Shown here: piece after piece, positions 1 to 8,442 of the stretch
How the letters are laid out: every line of letters starts with the position of its first letter
Position numbering within the stretch: the first letter of the stretch is position 1
Assembly (NCBI RefSeq): GCF_013752535.1
Contig: NZ_CP058348.1
Location: 682,001 to 746,000, forward strand
Source: Bdellovibrio sp. KM01
GTDB taxonomy: Bacteria; Bdellovibrionota; Bdellovibrionia; Bdellovibrionales; Bdellovibrionaceae
DNA: 64,000 nucleotides
Direction: 5' to 3'
Position numbers and translations under genes: made by a program
Notes under the pieces: generated by a model
Seen by the model: the letters and a program-made list of their open reading frames with translations, nothing else
Told to the model about the DNA's origin: nothing
The model's database searches: none

Positions 1-931
1 ACGCAGCCGAGAAAGCATTTTTCATGAAAACAGAGAAATCCTGAGGAGAAAACTCAGGATACTGTGTGTTTAGGAATCTGTTCAAATCACGGTGCAAAGA
101 TGCAGCTGTTTGATAACGAAGGCTGCGGTCCTTGGCCAAAGCTTTATTAACAATTCTTTCCAATTCCGGAGGAACGGAAGGATTGATTTTGCGGATGCTT
201 GGGATTTGACACTCGCGGATTTTACGCAAGATTGCTGCTTCACTGTTCGAAGTGAACAAGCGGTCATTCGCCAATAGCTCCCACAAGACGATACCCATCG
301 AGAAAATATCTGTGCGCGGGTCGATATTTTGACCGTCCGCTTGCTCAGGGCTCATGTAGCCGTATTTTCCTTTAAGAGTACCTGCTTTAGTTGCTTCAAG
401 TTGGGTTTCAGCTTTAGCGATACCGAAGTCGATGATTTTAACTTCGCCTTCAAAGCTGACCATGATGTTTTGTGGACTCATATCGCGGTGAACGATATTC
501 AAAGGGCGACCCGTTGTACCGTCAATGCAACGGTGAGCGTGGTCAAGACCTGCAGCCACTTCTTTCATCATGTAGACGATCTGTTCGATCGTGAATGATG
601 TCGTTGTTTTCTTAAGTTCATTTAGAATTTGGCGAAGGTTGCGACCTTCAACGAATTCCATTACGAGGAAGAATTGGTTTCTCTCGACACCGAAGTCATA
701 AATTGAGACAACGTTACCATGGTTCAGGTTGACGGCGATTTTCGCCTCTTCCTTAAACATCTCAATGAATTCTTGGTGATCAGAGTACTGGGGGAGGATT
801 CGTTTGATAGCAACAAACTTATTCACTCCTACAGCGCCTGTAGACTTAGAAAGGTACACCTCGGCCATACCGCCGGCGGCAACTCTCTCTAACAGAATGT
901 ATTTACCGAATTGTTCTACAGCTTGAGACAT
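1..931 (-). CDS. Serine/threonine protein kinase, 3' end outside window
   Basis: Eukaryotic-like (Pkn/Hanks) protein kinase that phosphorylates Ser/Thr residues; its substrate is unknown. Reading the minus strand from an ATG at 931 gives about 310 residues with no stop before the window edge. Visible motifs are the glycine-rich loop (ERVAAGGMAEVY, about residues 15-26), the VAIKR lysine near residue 42, the catalytic loop HRDMSPQN near 147, the DFG motif (IIDFGIAK) near 167 and the activation-segment GYMSPEQ. The start is preceded by AAAGGGGA. No signal peptide or membrane segment lies in the visible part, so the catalytic domain is N-terminal and cytoplasmic; any C-terminal sensor or membrane region lies outside. 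It is divergent from coaE. Confidence 0.93.
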   Translation of the reverse strand, partial: MSQAVEQFGKYILLERVAAGGMAEVYLSKSTGAVGVNKFVAIKRILPQYSDHQEFIEMFKEEAKIAVNLNHGNVVSIYDFGVERNQFFLVMEFVEGRNLRQILNELKKTTTSFTIEQIVYMMKEVAAGLDHAHRCIDGTTGRPLNIVHRDMSPQNIMVSFEGEVKIIDFGIAKAETQLEATKAGTLKGKYGYMSPEQADGQNIDPRTDIFSMGIVLWELLANDRLFTSNSEAAILRKIRECQIPSIRKINPSVPPELERIVNKALAKDRSLRYQTAASLHRDLNRFLNTQYPEFSPQDFSVFMKNAFSAA

Positions 932-996
932 GAAATCATGTTCCCCTTTGCATGGAGTATCGGTAAAATAAATAGTCAGCTAAAGGAGTTTTGGCT

Positions 997-1590
997 ATGA
1001 AATGGATAGGACTGACCGGAGGTATAGGTTGTGGCAAGAGCACAGTCAGTCGCATGCTCCGAGATCGCGGTTATAACGTAATAGACGCCGATGAGGTTGC
1101 TCGCGAAGTAGTTCGCGGCGGCACTTCTGGACTTAAGGCTATAGTCCAGGAATTTGGTGACGTGCTGTTGCCGGACGGTGACCTGGACCGCAGAAAGCTG
1201 GGACAGATCGTTTTTGGAAATCCCGATCGCTTGCAAGCTTTGGAAGCCATCACTCATCCCTTGATCCGCAAAGAAATCGCTCGCCGTCGCCAGACTTTGG
1301 AAGACATGAATACGCCGCTTGCACTTTACGACATCCCACTTTTATTTGAAACTCATGCGCAGGCAAATTTCGATAAAATCGTGGTGGTATCATGCACCCG
1401 CAATCAGCAGAAGGAACGTTTGCTGCGCCGAAATCAACTTTCTGAATCAGAGATCGACATGCGCATCGCCTCGCAAATTCCGATTGCGAGCAAAGAGACA
1501 GAGGCAGATTTCGTTTTGCAGAACAATCGCGACGAGCAACACCTGCTGAAAGAAGTGGAACGCTTGGATCAGTGGCTAAAATCACTTTAG
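997..1590 (+). CDS. coaE: Dephospho-CoA kinase
   Basis: Catalyses the last step of coenzyme A synthesis, ATP-dependent phosphorylation of dephospho-CoA. The product is 197 residues, normal for CoaE. It opens with the P-loop GGIGCGKST (about residues 8-16), followed by DADEVAREVV, the HPLIRKE segment and DIPLLFE, all family hallmarks. A TTG two codons upstream (991) also opens the frame, but AAGGAG at 984-989 is spaced correctly for the ATG at 997 and too close to the TTG. The gene stands alone between a divergent kinase and a convergent secreted protein. A small hairpin (GGTAC/GTACC, 1590-1602) followed by TTTT sits on the stop codon. Confidence 0.95.
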   Translation: MKWIGLTGGIGCGKSTVSRMLRDRGYNVIDADEVAREVVRGGTSGLKAIVQEFGDVLLPDGDLDRRKLGQIVFGNPDRLQALEAITHPLIRKEIARRRQTLEDMNTPLALYDIPLLFETHAQANFDKIVVVSCTRNQQKERLLRRNQLSESEIDMRIASQIPIASKETEADFVLQNNRDEQHLLKEVERLDQWLKSL

Positions 1591-1621
1591 GTACGCCGTA
1601 CCTTTTGGGGGTGCTGCGCAT

Positions 1622-1653
1622 AAAAAAAGGGAGATCGAAGTCTCCCTTTTTTT
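1622..1653. terminator. Bidirectional rho-independent terminator
   Basis: A run of A, GGGAGA, a 6-nt loop, TCTCCC and a run of T. The hairpin has U-tracts in both directions and lies between the convergent coaE and the secreted protein gene, so it can serve both. Confidence 0.85.
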
Positions 1654-1655
1654 AT

Positions 1656-2315
1656 TTATTTCAGAATCACGTTGATATCTGTCGTTGATCCCAGTTTGGT
1701 TTTATAAGAAGTTCCTGGGCAACCACCACGGCCACTTTTGCTGCCCCAGGCAAGTTGGTCTTCGCTTGTGGCACGTTGAACTTTCCAAGTGCGGTCTTCA
1801 AGTTGTTTGATTTTGTAAGTCACAACCTTGTTCAGCTCCACGTTGTTTTTGCGAACAATAGGAACGCAGCGATTTGGATTTCTTGGATCAGGGAAGTTGC
1901 CACCGTTGCCAGGAGCTCCCGGCTCTGGAGGAAAACCGCCACCGAATTGGTATTCAGTCATTGTGCCTTTAATAAGGCGTGATGATTTTTCTGTGACCTG
2001 GAAAGTGCCATCAGTAAGGACCTGGCCTTTCACTTTACCTTTTTCATCAACCAGCTTGTCGCCTTTGATGATGTAAGTGCCAAAGAAGTCATTCGTCGCC
2101 AAACAATCGATCACCGCGAAGTCCATCGTCAAAGATGTCGCTGAACGTTTTAGGTTCATCGCCATTTTGCAGTTCTCGTATTTACGAACAGTTTTTTTAC
2201 CATTGAATTGATCGTAGGAAGCCGTCAGTGTGCCTAAGCCGCGAAGCTCGCCCAAACCTGAAGCCATAGCGGAAAAGCCGACCATCATAGAGAGCGCAAA
2301 AACGATGTGTTTCAT
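1656..2315 (-). CDS. Secreted protein of unknown function
   Basis: 219 residues with a clear Sec signal peptide (MKHIVFALSMMVGFSAMASG, cleavage near residue 19), so probably periplasmic or exported. A Gly/Pro-rich linker (GGGFPPEPGAPGNGG) near residue 125 separates two beta-rich halves. Four cysteines, at about C49, C70, C152 and C199, could form two disulfides outside the cytoplasm. AAGGA precedes the ATG. No family was recognised. It is a single gene ending at the shared terminator. Confidence 0.75.
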   Translation of the reverse strand: MKHIVFALSMMVGFSAMASGLGELRGLGTLTASYDQFNGKKTVRKYENCKMAMNLKRSATSLTMDFAVIDCLATNDFFGTYIIKGDKLVDEKGKVKGQVLTDGTFQVTEKSSRLIKGTMTEYQFGGGFPPEPGAPGNGGNFPDPRNPNRCVPIVRKNNVELNKVVTYKIKQLEDRTWKVQRATSEDQLAWGSKSGRGGCPGTSYKTKLGSTTDINVILK

Positions 2316-2399
2316 ATCAAATCCTTTGCTGTAAATGCAGCTCAGGATCTATCAACGGACAGGGCGGGAGGCAACAAATCCTGCCTATGAAGCAAGCAG

Positions 2400-2960
2400 T
2401 CAGAAGTTAAAATTATAGCCTAGTAACGCATAAAGGTCGGGGCCGACGACCGCGATACCTGCGCCAAATTCAAAAAAGAACGGATCGCCAAAACCAACTC
2501 CTCCACGAAGGCGGAAACGTTTGATTTCAACCAGGTTTGCAAGCTCTGCATCGGGATCCAAATAAGTCCCCAAAGCTACACGTGCATAAGGATTAAAGCG
2601 GTCATTTTCGATATGCCAGCGGCGGGCACCAAAGACGCCGATGATATTATCTTTTTCTAACGATATATGAAGATCCCAAACCGCGCGTTCGTGTTCAATA
2701 TTTGCAAAGCGCAAACCAAAATTGGGTCCTTGGGGCCATTCATCGCTCTCTAAAAAGTTACCACCAGCAAATCCCGCCAGAATTCCCAGCTTCCAAGTTG
2801 GAGCCGGTGTACGCAAAGGGGCTGCCTTACTTGAAAGGTAAGCATCATCTTCACCAGAAAGTGGGGCTGAGTCTAACGTGGTAGTAGCCGTTGGGGCCGC
2901 GTGGCTCACATTACATAACAAGACTAAGGTCAAAAAAAGGATAGGGATATAAACCTTCAT
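2400..2960 (-). CDS. Secreted beta-rich protein, possibly a small outer-membrane barrel
   Basis: Begins MKVYIPILFLTLVLLCNVSH, a typical signal peptide ending near AHA/A. The frame is open from a TTG at 2966, but the ATG at 2960 gives a better signal peptide. After a Thr/Ser/Ala-rich stretch the rest alternates aromatic and small residues (WDLHISLEKDN, GARRWHIEN, RLRGGVGFGDPFFFEFGAG) and ends LLGYNFNF with a C-terminal Phe, as small outer-membrane barrels do. The barrel assignment is an inference. It is divergent from the adjacent PorV/FadL-like gene, only 56 bp away, so the two share a promoter region. Confidence 0.65.
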   Translation of the reverse strand: MKVYIPILFLTLVLLCNVSHAAPTATTTLDSAPLSGEDDAYLSSKAAPLRTPAPTWKLGILAGFAGGNFLESDEWPQGPNFGLRFANIEHERAVWDLHISLEKDNIIGVFGARRWHIENDRFNPYARVALGTYLDPDAELANLVEIKRFRLRGGVGFGDPFFFEFGAGIAVVGPDLYALLGYNFNF

Positions 2961-3016
2961 AAGCAAAAGTATAATTTACGTCTACAATCTTTGTAAAAGT
3001 AAATTGGAGACAAAAT

Positions 3017-4213
3017 ATGTTTAAAAGAGGATCTGTTCTCCTCTCGGCCACACTCTGCACATTTCTTTTCATGAACTCAGCTCGTGCGGATGAAAGTATC
3101 AGCACCACTATTCACCATCAGTACCAATCACCACGTGCTTTGGGGATGGGGGACGCCTTCGTTGCGGTTGCTGACGATTATACAGCTATATTCTATAACC
3201 CTGCAGGACTGGCTCGTCGTGAAAATGGACAAGTGAACTTATCAATGAGCTTCGCGGGAACTCCGGGCGCCAAAGACTTTTATGATGAATACAAGGCGAT
3301 CGAAGATAATGCTGCTTTGAGTGATTCGGCTAAACAACAAGCTTACATCGATTTGATTACAGCCCATTTCGGAGACGTGTATTCAATTCGTACAACACCA
3401 ATGGAAGGTGTTTGGGTTCGACCTAAATGGGGTGTTGCGCTGATTCCAATGGATCTTACAGTTGAATTGCAAATGCATCGTAGTGTACCTGCTGCCATTG
3501 ATACCAAAGTGTATGCAGATACAACATTAGCACTTTCTTATGGTGATGATTTTAACTGGTTTTCCAATGGTCGTTTTTCAATGGGTGTTACGGCTAAATT
3601 CATTAATCGTGGGTTTTTAAGTAAAAAACTTCAGGCGATTGATCTAGCAAATAGTGATCAAATCGTTAGAAAAGAAGACCTGGCTGAAGGCTACACGATT
3701 GATGGTGATATCGGCATGTTATGGACTCCCGAAATTCCAGGTACTGGATTCTGGAGTTGGATGCAGCTGGTTCGTCCAACATTTGGAGCTGTCGTAAGAA
3801 ACGTTGCAGAGACCGGATTCAACAATTCTTTGAAATTGGTGAACAAGGACCAAACAACCGAAAACCTGCATCCTGAAAAGAACTACCGCGTTTATGATTT
3901 GGGGACTCGTTGGGAGTATCCGCGCGCTTGGATCTTCGGTGGTCGCGGCGTTTTAGATATTCGCGATTTGGGTCATCCTGACTTTAACTGGCGTCGGGGA
4001 GTACATGCCGGCCTTGAATTCGACTGGTTCGTTTATAACTGGTGGAAGGGGCATTACCGCGTGGGCATGAGCCAGGGATACTGGACGGCGGGTCTTTCAG
4101 CAGAGCTTGGGATCTTTAACTTGGATGTCGTGAGCTACGCAGACGATGTCGGATCAAGAAACACGGCTGTCGAAAGCCGTGTGTACGCGACAAGATTGAA
4201 TCTTGATTTCTAA
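3017..4213 (+). CDS. PorV/FadL-like outer-membrane beta-barrel protein (barrel 1)
   Basis: 398 residues with a signal peptide (cleavage after NSARA, about residue 24). The segment ALGMGDAFVAVADDYTAIF followed by YNPAGLA (residues 42-67) is the N-terminal hallmark of the FadL/OMPP1 and PorV/UPF0164 outer-membrane barrels. The remainder is alternating beta strand and the protein ends RLNLDF with a C-terminal Phe. GGAG lies 10 nt before the ATG. Two paralogous-looking barrels follow at 5198 and 7315. FadL members move hydrophobic compounds and PorV members act in protein secretion; the cargo here cannot be told from sequence. A strong terminator follows. Confidence 0.82.
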   Translation: MFKRGSVLLSATLCTFLFMNSARADESISTTIHHQYQSPRALGMGDAFVAVADDYTAIFYNPAGLARRENGQVNLSMSFAGTPGAKDFYDEYKAIEDNAALSDSAKQQAYIDLITAHFGDVYSIRTTPMEGVWVRPKWGVALIPMDLTVELQMHRSVPAAIDTKVYADTTLALSYGDDFNWFSNGRFSMGVTAKFINRGFLSKKLQAIDLANSDQIVRKEDLAEGYTIDGDIGMLWTPEIPGTGFWSWMQLVRPTFGAVVRNVAETGFNNSLKLVNKDQTTENLHPEKNYRVYDLGTRWEYPRAWIFGGRGVLDIRDLGHPDFNWRRGVHAGLEFDWFVYNWWKGHYRVGMSQGYWTAGLSAELGIFNLDVVSYADDVGSRNTAVESRVYATRLNLDF

Positions 4214-4217
4214 ACTA

Positions 4218-4245
4218 AAAACTCCTCTTTCGAGGAGTTTTTTTA
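4218..4245. terminator. Rho-independent terminator
   Basis: AAAACTCCTC (4218-4227), loop TTTC, GAGGAGTTTT (4232-4241) and further T. It is symmetrical, serving barrel 1 on the plus strand and the lipoprotein gene that ends at 4243 on the minus strand. Confidence 0.88.
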
Positions 4246-5007
4246 TTGTTGCCATTGTGCCAGTAGCTGCGTTCCCAGATCTTTAATCTGTGCAGAAGTC
4301 AATCCCGCCAGATCCGCTGGTGTTAGGTTCGCACTTGCAAGTGCATCGTCAATCGGTCCGCACAGATCCTTATTTGCGCTTGCCGTGGCACACGATACCG
4401 CGTAAACCGCTTGTACTGATTCCACGACAGATGTCACAGTTTCGATAGCAGTATCATATGTTGCTTGGCCGGGAGAACCCGACTGCAATGCACTTTCCAT
4501 ATCAGCTAATAATTGATCCATTTGCGCTTGGTCGCACGTAATCGTTCCGCCTGTATTTGAGCAGGAAGGAAAGTCATTCACAGCGGAAGCCAGGGCTGTA
4601 GCGCTTTTTGCCATCGCACCCAATAGAGCCAAACCTGTTGAACCAGATTGAGCACATTGGTCCGCCGTCCAGTTTGCCAGAGAAGTTGAGCCATCAAAAT
4701 TTAAGATGGAAAGCATCGTCGCCGCACCACCATTGTTCTGAATCGCAGTGATTGCCTCAGCCATGTTTTGGGATGAAGTAACACCAGATTTTAGGAAACC
4801 AGCTGAACAACGAATCGAATATGCATTTGTGGAAGTGAGTGAGCTGATGCCTCCTAGGCATGAATCGACGCTTGAGGCATCGGCTTTGTCGAGGCAGTAT
4901 TGTGCTTCCATAATTTTATCTTTATCAGATTGAGCACCCTCACAACCTGTAAGTGTGGCAACAAGACCAAGACCAGCAACGAGCGCTGTAAACTTTGAAT
5001 GAACCAT
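4243..5007 (-). CDS. Lipoprotein of unknown function (lipoprotein 1 of the barrel cluster)
   Basis: 254 residues from the ATG at 5007, which has AGGAG 9 nt upstream; the frame extends to 5085 without a better start. The lipobox is LTGC with the lipidated Cys at residue 22, so it is membrane-anchored in the periplasm or at the surface. The mature part is Ala/Ser/Leu-rich, apparently all-helical, with at least nine further cysteines (for example QYCLDK, DSCLGG, RCSAGF, DQCAQS). It lies between two PorV/FadL-like barrels, and a second lipoprotein at 6301 shares an LALLGxA segment and similar Cys spacing, suggesting distant homology (inference). A sigma-28-like promoter lies at 5054-5081. Confidence 0.78.
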   Translation of the reverse strand: MVHSKFTALVAGLGLVATLTGCEGAQSDKDKIMEAQYCLDKADASSVDSCLGGISSLTSTNAYSIRCSAGFLKSGVTSSQNMAEAITAIQNNGGAATMLSILNFDGSTSLANWTADQCAQSGSTGLALLGAMAKSATALASAVNDFPSCSNTGGTITCDQAQMDQLLADMESALQSGSPGQATYDTAIETVTSVVESVQAVYAVSCATASANKDLCGPIDDALASANLTPADLAGLTSAQIKDLGTQLLAQWQQ

Positions 5008-5053
5008 TGCAAAAACTCCTCGGACGTAGACCTGATTATTTGCTTTATAAATA

Positions 5054-5081
5054 CTTATCGGACTTTCAGCGGGGGGGCTTA
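5054..5081 (-). promoter_or_regulatory. Sigma-28 (FliA)-like promoter for lipoprotein 1
   Basis: On the minus strand TAAG (5081-5078), exactly 16 nt, then CCGATAAG (5061-5054). The E. coli FliA consensus is TAAA, 16 nt, CCGATAA, so only one conserved base differs. It ends 47 bp before the start codon. A weaker plus-strand partner, CCGATAAG at 5138-5145, lacks a good -35 but points at barrel 2. Confidence 0.5.
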
Positions 5082-5197
5082 ACACTGGACTTTGCTCCGT
5101 ATTTAAGTGAGACGTCTCAATGTGAGGCTGAACCCGACCGATAAGAACTTTGACGAAAAATATTAATTTTTCGCGAGTTTAACGAGTGGATGGAACT

Positions 5198-6292
5198 ATG
5201 AAACGGATTTTGTGGATCGCCCTCATTCAAATATTCTTGATGATCGCCTTCGCCTTTGATGTGAATGCGGCAGAACGCCGTAGTTTCTATTCAGGAACTC
5301 GCTGCCAAGCGATGGGTGGTGCGTGTCTGGCAGTGGTGAATGACGAAACAGCCTTGATTGTGAATCCGGCAGCCCTTGGAAAACTGCGTGATACTTATGG
5401 AACTATTTTCGATCCCGAGTTGGAACTAAATTCAAATGCGATGGCCATGTATTCTGATAGCGCTTATTCAAATCCCTTTAGTCTTTCTGACGTAAAAGAC
5501 GCCTTGAATGCAAACCGCGACAAATACTATCACGCCAAGGGACAGGTTTTTCCGTCTTTAGTGATGAGAAACTTCGGTATCGGGCTTTATAACAACTATC
5601 TCTTGGATGCGCAAATGAGTACGGATGGTAGCACCATCGATACTTACTATCGCAGTGACTTGGCCCTGGTGCTGGGTTTTAACTTCCGCTTTTTCGATGG
5701 TCGCGTGAAGTTGGGTTTTAATACAAAACTGATCGATCGTATCGAAGTTGATAACAGAACACTGAGTTCTGCAGGCTCGATGACTTATTCAGATATTGCA
5801 AATTCCGGAGTGGGTTTATCGACCGATGTGGGGCTGATGTTGTCCGCTCCGTGGAAGTATATTCCTACAGTGACAGCGGTTTTACACGATGTGGGTGGTA
5901 CGAGTTTCAATCAAACAGATTCATTCCGCCAGTCGACGTCAGCCACTTCTGAACGTCCCAAATTGGTAGAGCAGGATCTAGACATTGCAGCGGCGTTATT
6001 TCCGATACACACAAATTACTTACGTTCATCATGGACGGTTGAGTACCGTGGCTTATTAACATCAGGTCAGGAAGACGATAAGTCCAAATTGATCCATGCC
6101 GGGTTCGAATTAAACTTCGGCGATGTGTTCTTTGCCCGTGCAGGTTATAATCAAAGGTATTGGACCGCAGGCTTTGAAGTCGCATCAGAACGTTGGCAAT
6201 GGCAGTTCACCAGCTACGGCGAAGAAATCGGCACAGCAAGTTCACCTAAAGAAGACCGCAGATATAACACGAAGTTCTCATTCAGGTTCTAA
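5198..6292 (+). CDS. PorV/FadL-like outer-membrane beta-barrel protein (barrel 2)
   Basis: 364 residues from the ATG at 5198 (a GTG at 5186 also opens the frame). The signal peptide is MKRILWIALIQIFLMIAFAF followed by DVNA, cleaved near residue 24. The family hallmark appears as AMGGACLAVVNDETALIVN followed by PAALGKL. The rest is beta-rich and ends YNTKFSFRF with a C-terminal Phe. The two Cys flanking the hallmark (RCQAMGGAC) could form a disulfide. It is followed 8 bp later by lipoprotein 2 and then barrel 3, so these three form an operon. Confidence 0.82.
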   Translation: MKRILWIALIQIFLMIAFAFDVNAAERRSFYSGTRCQAMGGACLAVVNDETALIVNPAALGKLRDTYGTIFDPELELNSNAMAMYSDSAYSNPFSLSDVKDALNANRDKYYHAKGQVFPSLVMRNFGIGLYNNYLLDAQMSTDGSTIDTYYRSDLALVLGFNFRFFDGRVKLGFNTKLIDRIEVDNRTLSSAGSMTYSDIANSGVGLSTDVGLMLSAPWKYIPTVTAVLHDVGGTSFNQTDSFRQSTSATSERPKLVEQDLDIAAALFPIHTNYLRSSWTVEYRGLLTSGQEDDKSKLIHAGFELNFGDVFFARAGYNQRYWTAGFEVASERWQWQFTSYGEEIGTASSPKEDRRYNTKFSFRF

Positions 6293-6300
6293 GGAAGGGC

Positions 6301-7314
6301 ATGAGTATTTTTACGCGCATCTTTATTCTAATAACTACGTTAGCGATCACAAGTTCTTGTGGTACGCCGAACGTATTATCTGAAGTTTCCAATAAGGAAA
6401 CTGATGAAGCGTATTTGATCGATGCTAAAAGCGACCTTGATGATATGGAGTGGGATTCCACCATCAGTATCGTAACCGGAAAAATGTCTTCCGGTTATCA
6501 ATCTCGTCGCGATGTAAAAATGATTCTGGCCTCCGCATATGCTGGAAAATGCGGATTGCTGTTCTTTGACCTTATTCAAGGTATGACCAATAACGCCGCG
6601 ACAGAAATGTTTAAATATTTTATGGGAATCTGGGGCGGGAAAACTGTTGATCCAGATTCTTGCGAGTTGGCGATCGGAGTGTTGCAGGGGATCGGTACTG
6701 CCGCGGAAAGAACGACGAATGAAAATCTATTCTTGGCATTGTTGGGCGTAGCCCGCATCGGAACCAATCTTTCAGCGCAATTGGATTCCGGCGATCACAA
6801 TGGGGCAATGGATGCCGATGCGACAGTCTGCCATGAAGATGGCACTGGCACTTTGACTCAATGGAAAGATGCTCCGGATCCGATTCCAGGGGCAAATTAT
6901 TATCGCGCGACTTTTGGATTGCCACCTGCCGGAAAAACTAAATATATGAGCACCGCAAATATTAAACGCGTGGCTTCGGGCCTAGGGTTGATTCTGGAAA
7001 ACATGGCCTCTTTGACGGATGCCTTGGGTGGCGGTACGACGATCGGTGCGCTTGGTGATTTAAGTGATGCCTGTGATGATGCGATGTCAGCAATCACGGG
7101 GGTTGCTACAAGTTGTGCGACCATGACCACTCCGGCAGCGGTCAGTTCTGAGATGGTGTACGCGATGCGATTCATGATGGATTCGGCAGAGTTTGGTTTT
7201 GGAACTTGCAGTATTGCGAATTCAGTTACGTTTATCAGCAACTTTGCGACATTCACTCCACCAGTTCCGGCTGATCTGTGCTGTCCTACGACTTCGATCC
7301 CAGGAGCACCTTAG
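6301..7314 (+). CDS. Lipoprotein of unknown function (lipoprotein 2 of the barrel cluster)
   Basis: 337 residues with lipobox ITSSC, lipidated Cys at residue 20. The body looks mostly helical and Ala/Gly-rich, with about nine further cysteines including a CC pair near the C terminus (DLCCPTTS). It is sandwiched between barrels 2 and 3, and its stop codon abuts the barrel 3 start, so translation is probably coupled. A barrel and a lipoprotein made together suggests an outer-membrane complex (inference). Weak similarity to lipoprotein 1 is visible around LALLGVARIG. No named family was recognised. Confidence 0.8.
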   Translation: MSIFTRIFILITTLAITSSCGTPNVLSEVSNKETDEAYLIDAKSDLDDMEWDSTISIVTGKMSSGYQSRRDVKMILASAYAGKCGLLFFDLIQGMTNNAATEMFKYFMGIWGGKTVDPDSCELAIGVLQGIGTAAERTTNENLFLALLGVARIGTNLSAQLDSGDHNGAMDADATVCHEDGTGTLTQWKDAPDPIPGANYYRATFGLPPAGKTKYMSTANIKRVASGLGLILENMASLTDALGGGTTIGALGDLSDACDDAMSAITGVATSCATMTTPAAVSSEMVYAMRFMMDSAEFGFGTCSIANSVTFISNFATFTPPVPADLCCPTTSIPGAP

Positions 7315-8436
7315 ATGTTGCGCTCCTTAATTTTGATTTTCACCTTTATGATTTCAACTGTCTCCTTCGCGCAGTCATTGACGGAATTTGCCCGCAATGC
7401 TCGATCTCTGGGGATGGGGGGAGTTTACGTTCCTTTCGTGAATGGAGCCGACGCTGTGTTTTACAACCCAGCAGCGCTGGGTAAGGTGCAGGGTCTTGAT
7501 ATCAAGGCCGCCGAGATTGGTGTGAGCCTGAACTCTTTGTCCCAAGAAGACATCGAGTCACTGCAAAACTTCGATCCAAATGATTCCAGCACCTACAACT
7601 CTTTATTCGGTAAGCGAGTCTGGGTTCAGGCGACGGGGAAATCAGCGATTGCGGTTGGAAATTTTGCGATTGGATATTTGAACGATATCGAAACTTCGTT
7701 AGAACTTCACAATCCGTCATACCCGCAATTTGAAACTTATTTCAGACAGGACGTTGGATATTATCTGGGTTACGCGATCAATATCGCGCCTGGAACTTAT
7801 CTGGGAACCTCTGTGAAAAGAGTTGATCGTTGGGGCGGAGTAAAACAAGAATTAAGTATGACCGATGTTTCTAACGCCAGCGGATTTGATGACATCGGAG
7901 CCTTCTTCGATGACAAGGGGCAGGCGTACGGTATCGATATGGCTTTGGCGACGACGATTGACTTGCCATTGCTAAAACCAACACTAGCGTTGGTGTGGCA
8001 AGATATGGGTAACACCGCGTTTAGAAAAACCGCGGGAAGTGAAGCTCCCCCTCACATTACACAAAATTTGATTTTGGGTGGCGGCGTCACTCTGGATTTA
8101 CCTGGTTTGGATATTTCTGCCGGTGGTGAAGTGCGCCATTTGCTGGAGCCAGACATTGAAGCTGGTAAAAAGCTCCACCTTGGAGCTGAGATTTCTTTAC
8201 CTGTTTTTGATCTGCGCGCAGGTTACAGTCAGGGCTATTTAAGCTATGGCGTAGGTATAAATTTATTTATTCTTCACATTGATGCTGTAAGTTACACCGA
8301 GGAACTGGGGGCCTATCCGGGCCAAGCAGCAGATAATCGTTATATGATCAGCGTTGGCATCGATTTAGGCTTTGATGCAGACTTTAAATTCACAGATAAT
8401 CAGGGTAAAAGACGGAAACTAAAACAACGCCGGTAA
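7315..8436 (+). CDS. PorV/FadL-like outer-membrane beta-barrel protein (barrel 3)
   Basis: 373 residues with signal peptide MLRSLILIFTFMISTVSFA. The hallmark reads SLGMGGVYVPFVNGADAVF followed by YNPAALGKV. The strand pattern and the YSQGYLSYGVG segment match barrel 1 (MSQGYWTAGLS) and barrel 2 (YNQRYWTAGFE), showing that the three are paralogues. It ends with a short basic tail (QGKRRKLKQRR) after the last strand instead of the usual terminal Phe, which is odd for a BamA substrate and would place a charged tail in the periplasm. Last gene of the barrel 2 operon, or co-transcribed with addB 6 bp downstream. Confidence 0.82.
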   Translation: MLRSLILIFTFMISTVSFAQSLTEFARNARSLGMGGVYVPFVNGADAVFYNPAALGKVQGLDIKAAEIGVSLNSLSQEDIESLQNFDPNDSSTYNSLFGKRVWVQATGKSAIAVGNFAIGYLNDIETSLELHNPSYPQFETYFRQDVGYYLGYAINIAPGTYLGTSVKRVDRWGGVKQELSMTDVSNASGFDDIGAFFDDKGQAYGIDMALATTIDLPLLKPTLALVWQDMGNTAFRKTAGSEAPPHITQNLILGGGVTLDLPGLDISAGGEVRHLLEPDIEAGKKLHLGAEISLPVFDLRAGYSQGYLSYGVGINLFILHIDAVSYTEELGAYPGQAADNRYMISVGIDLGFDADFKFTDNQGKRRKLKQRR

Positions 8437-8442
8437 ACCTTG

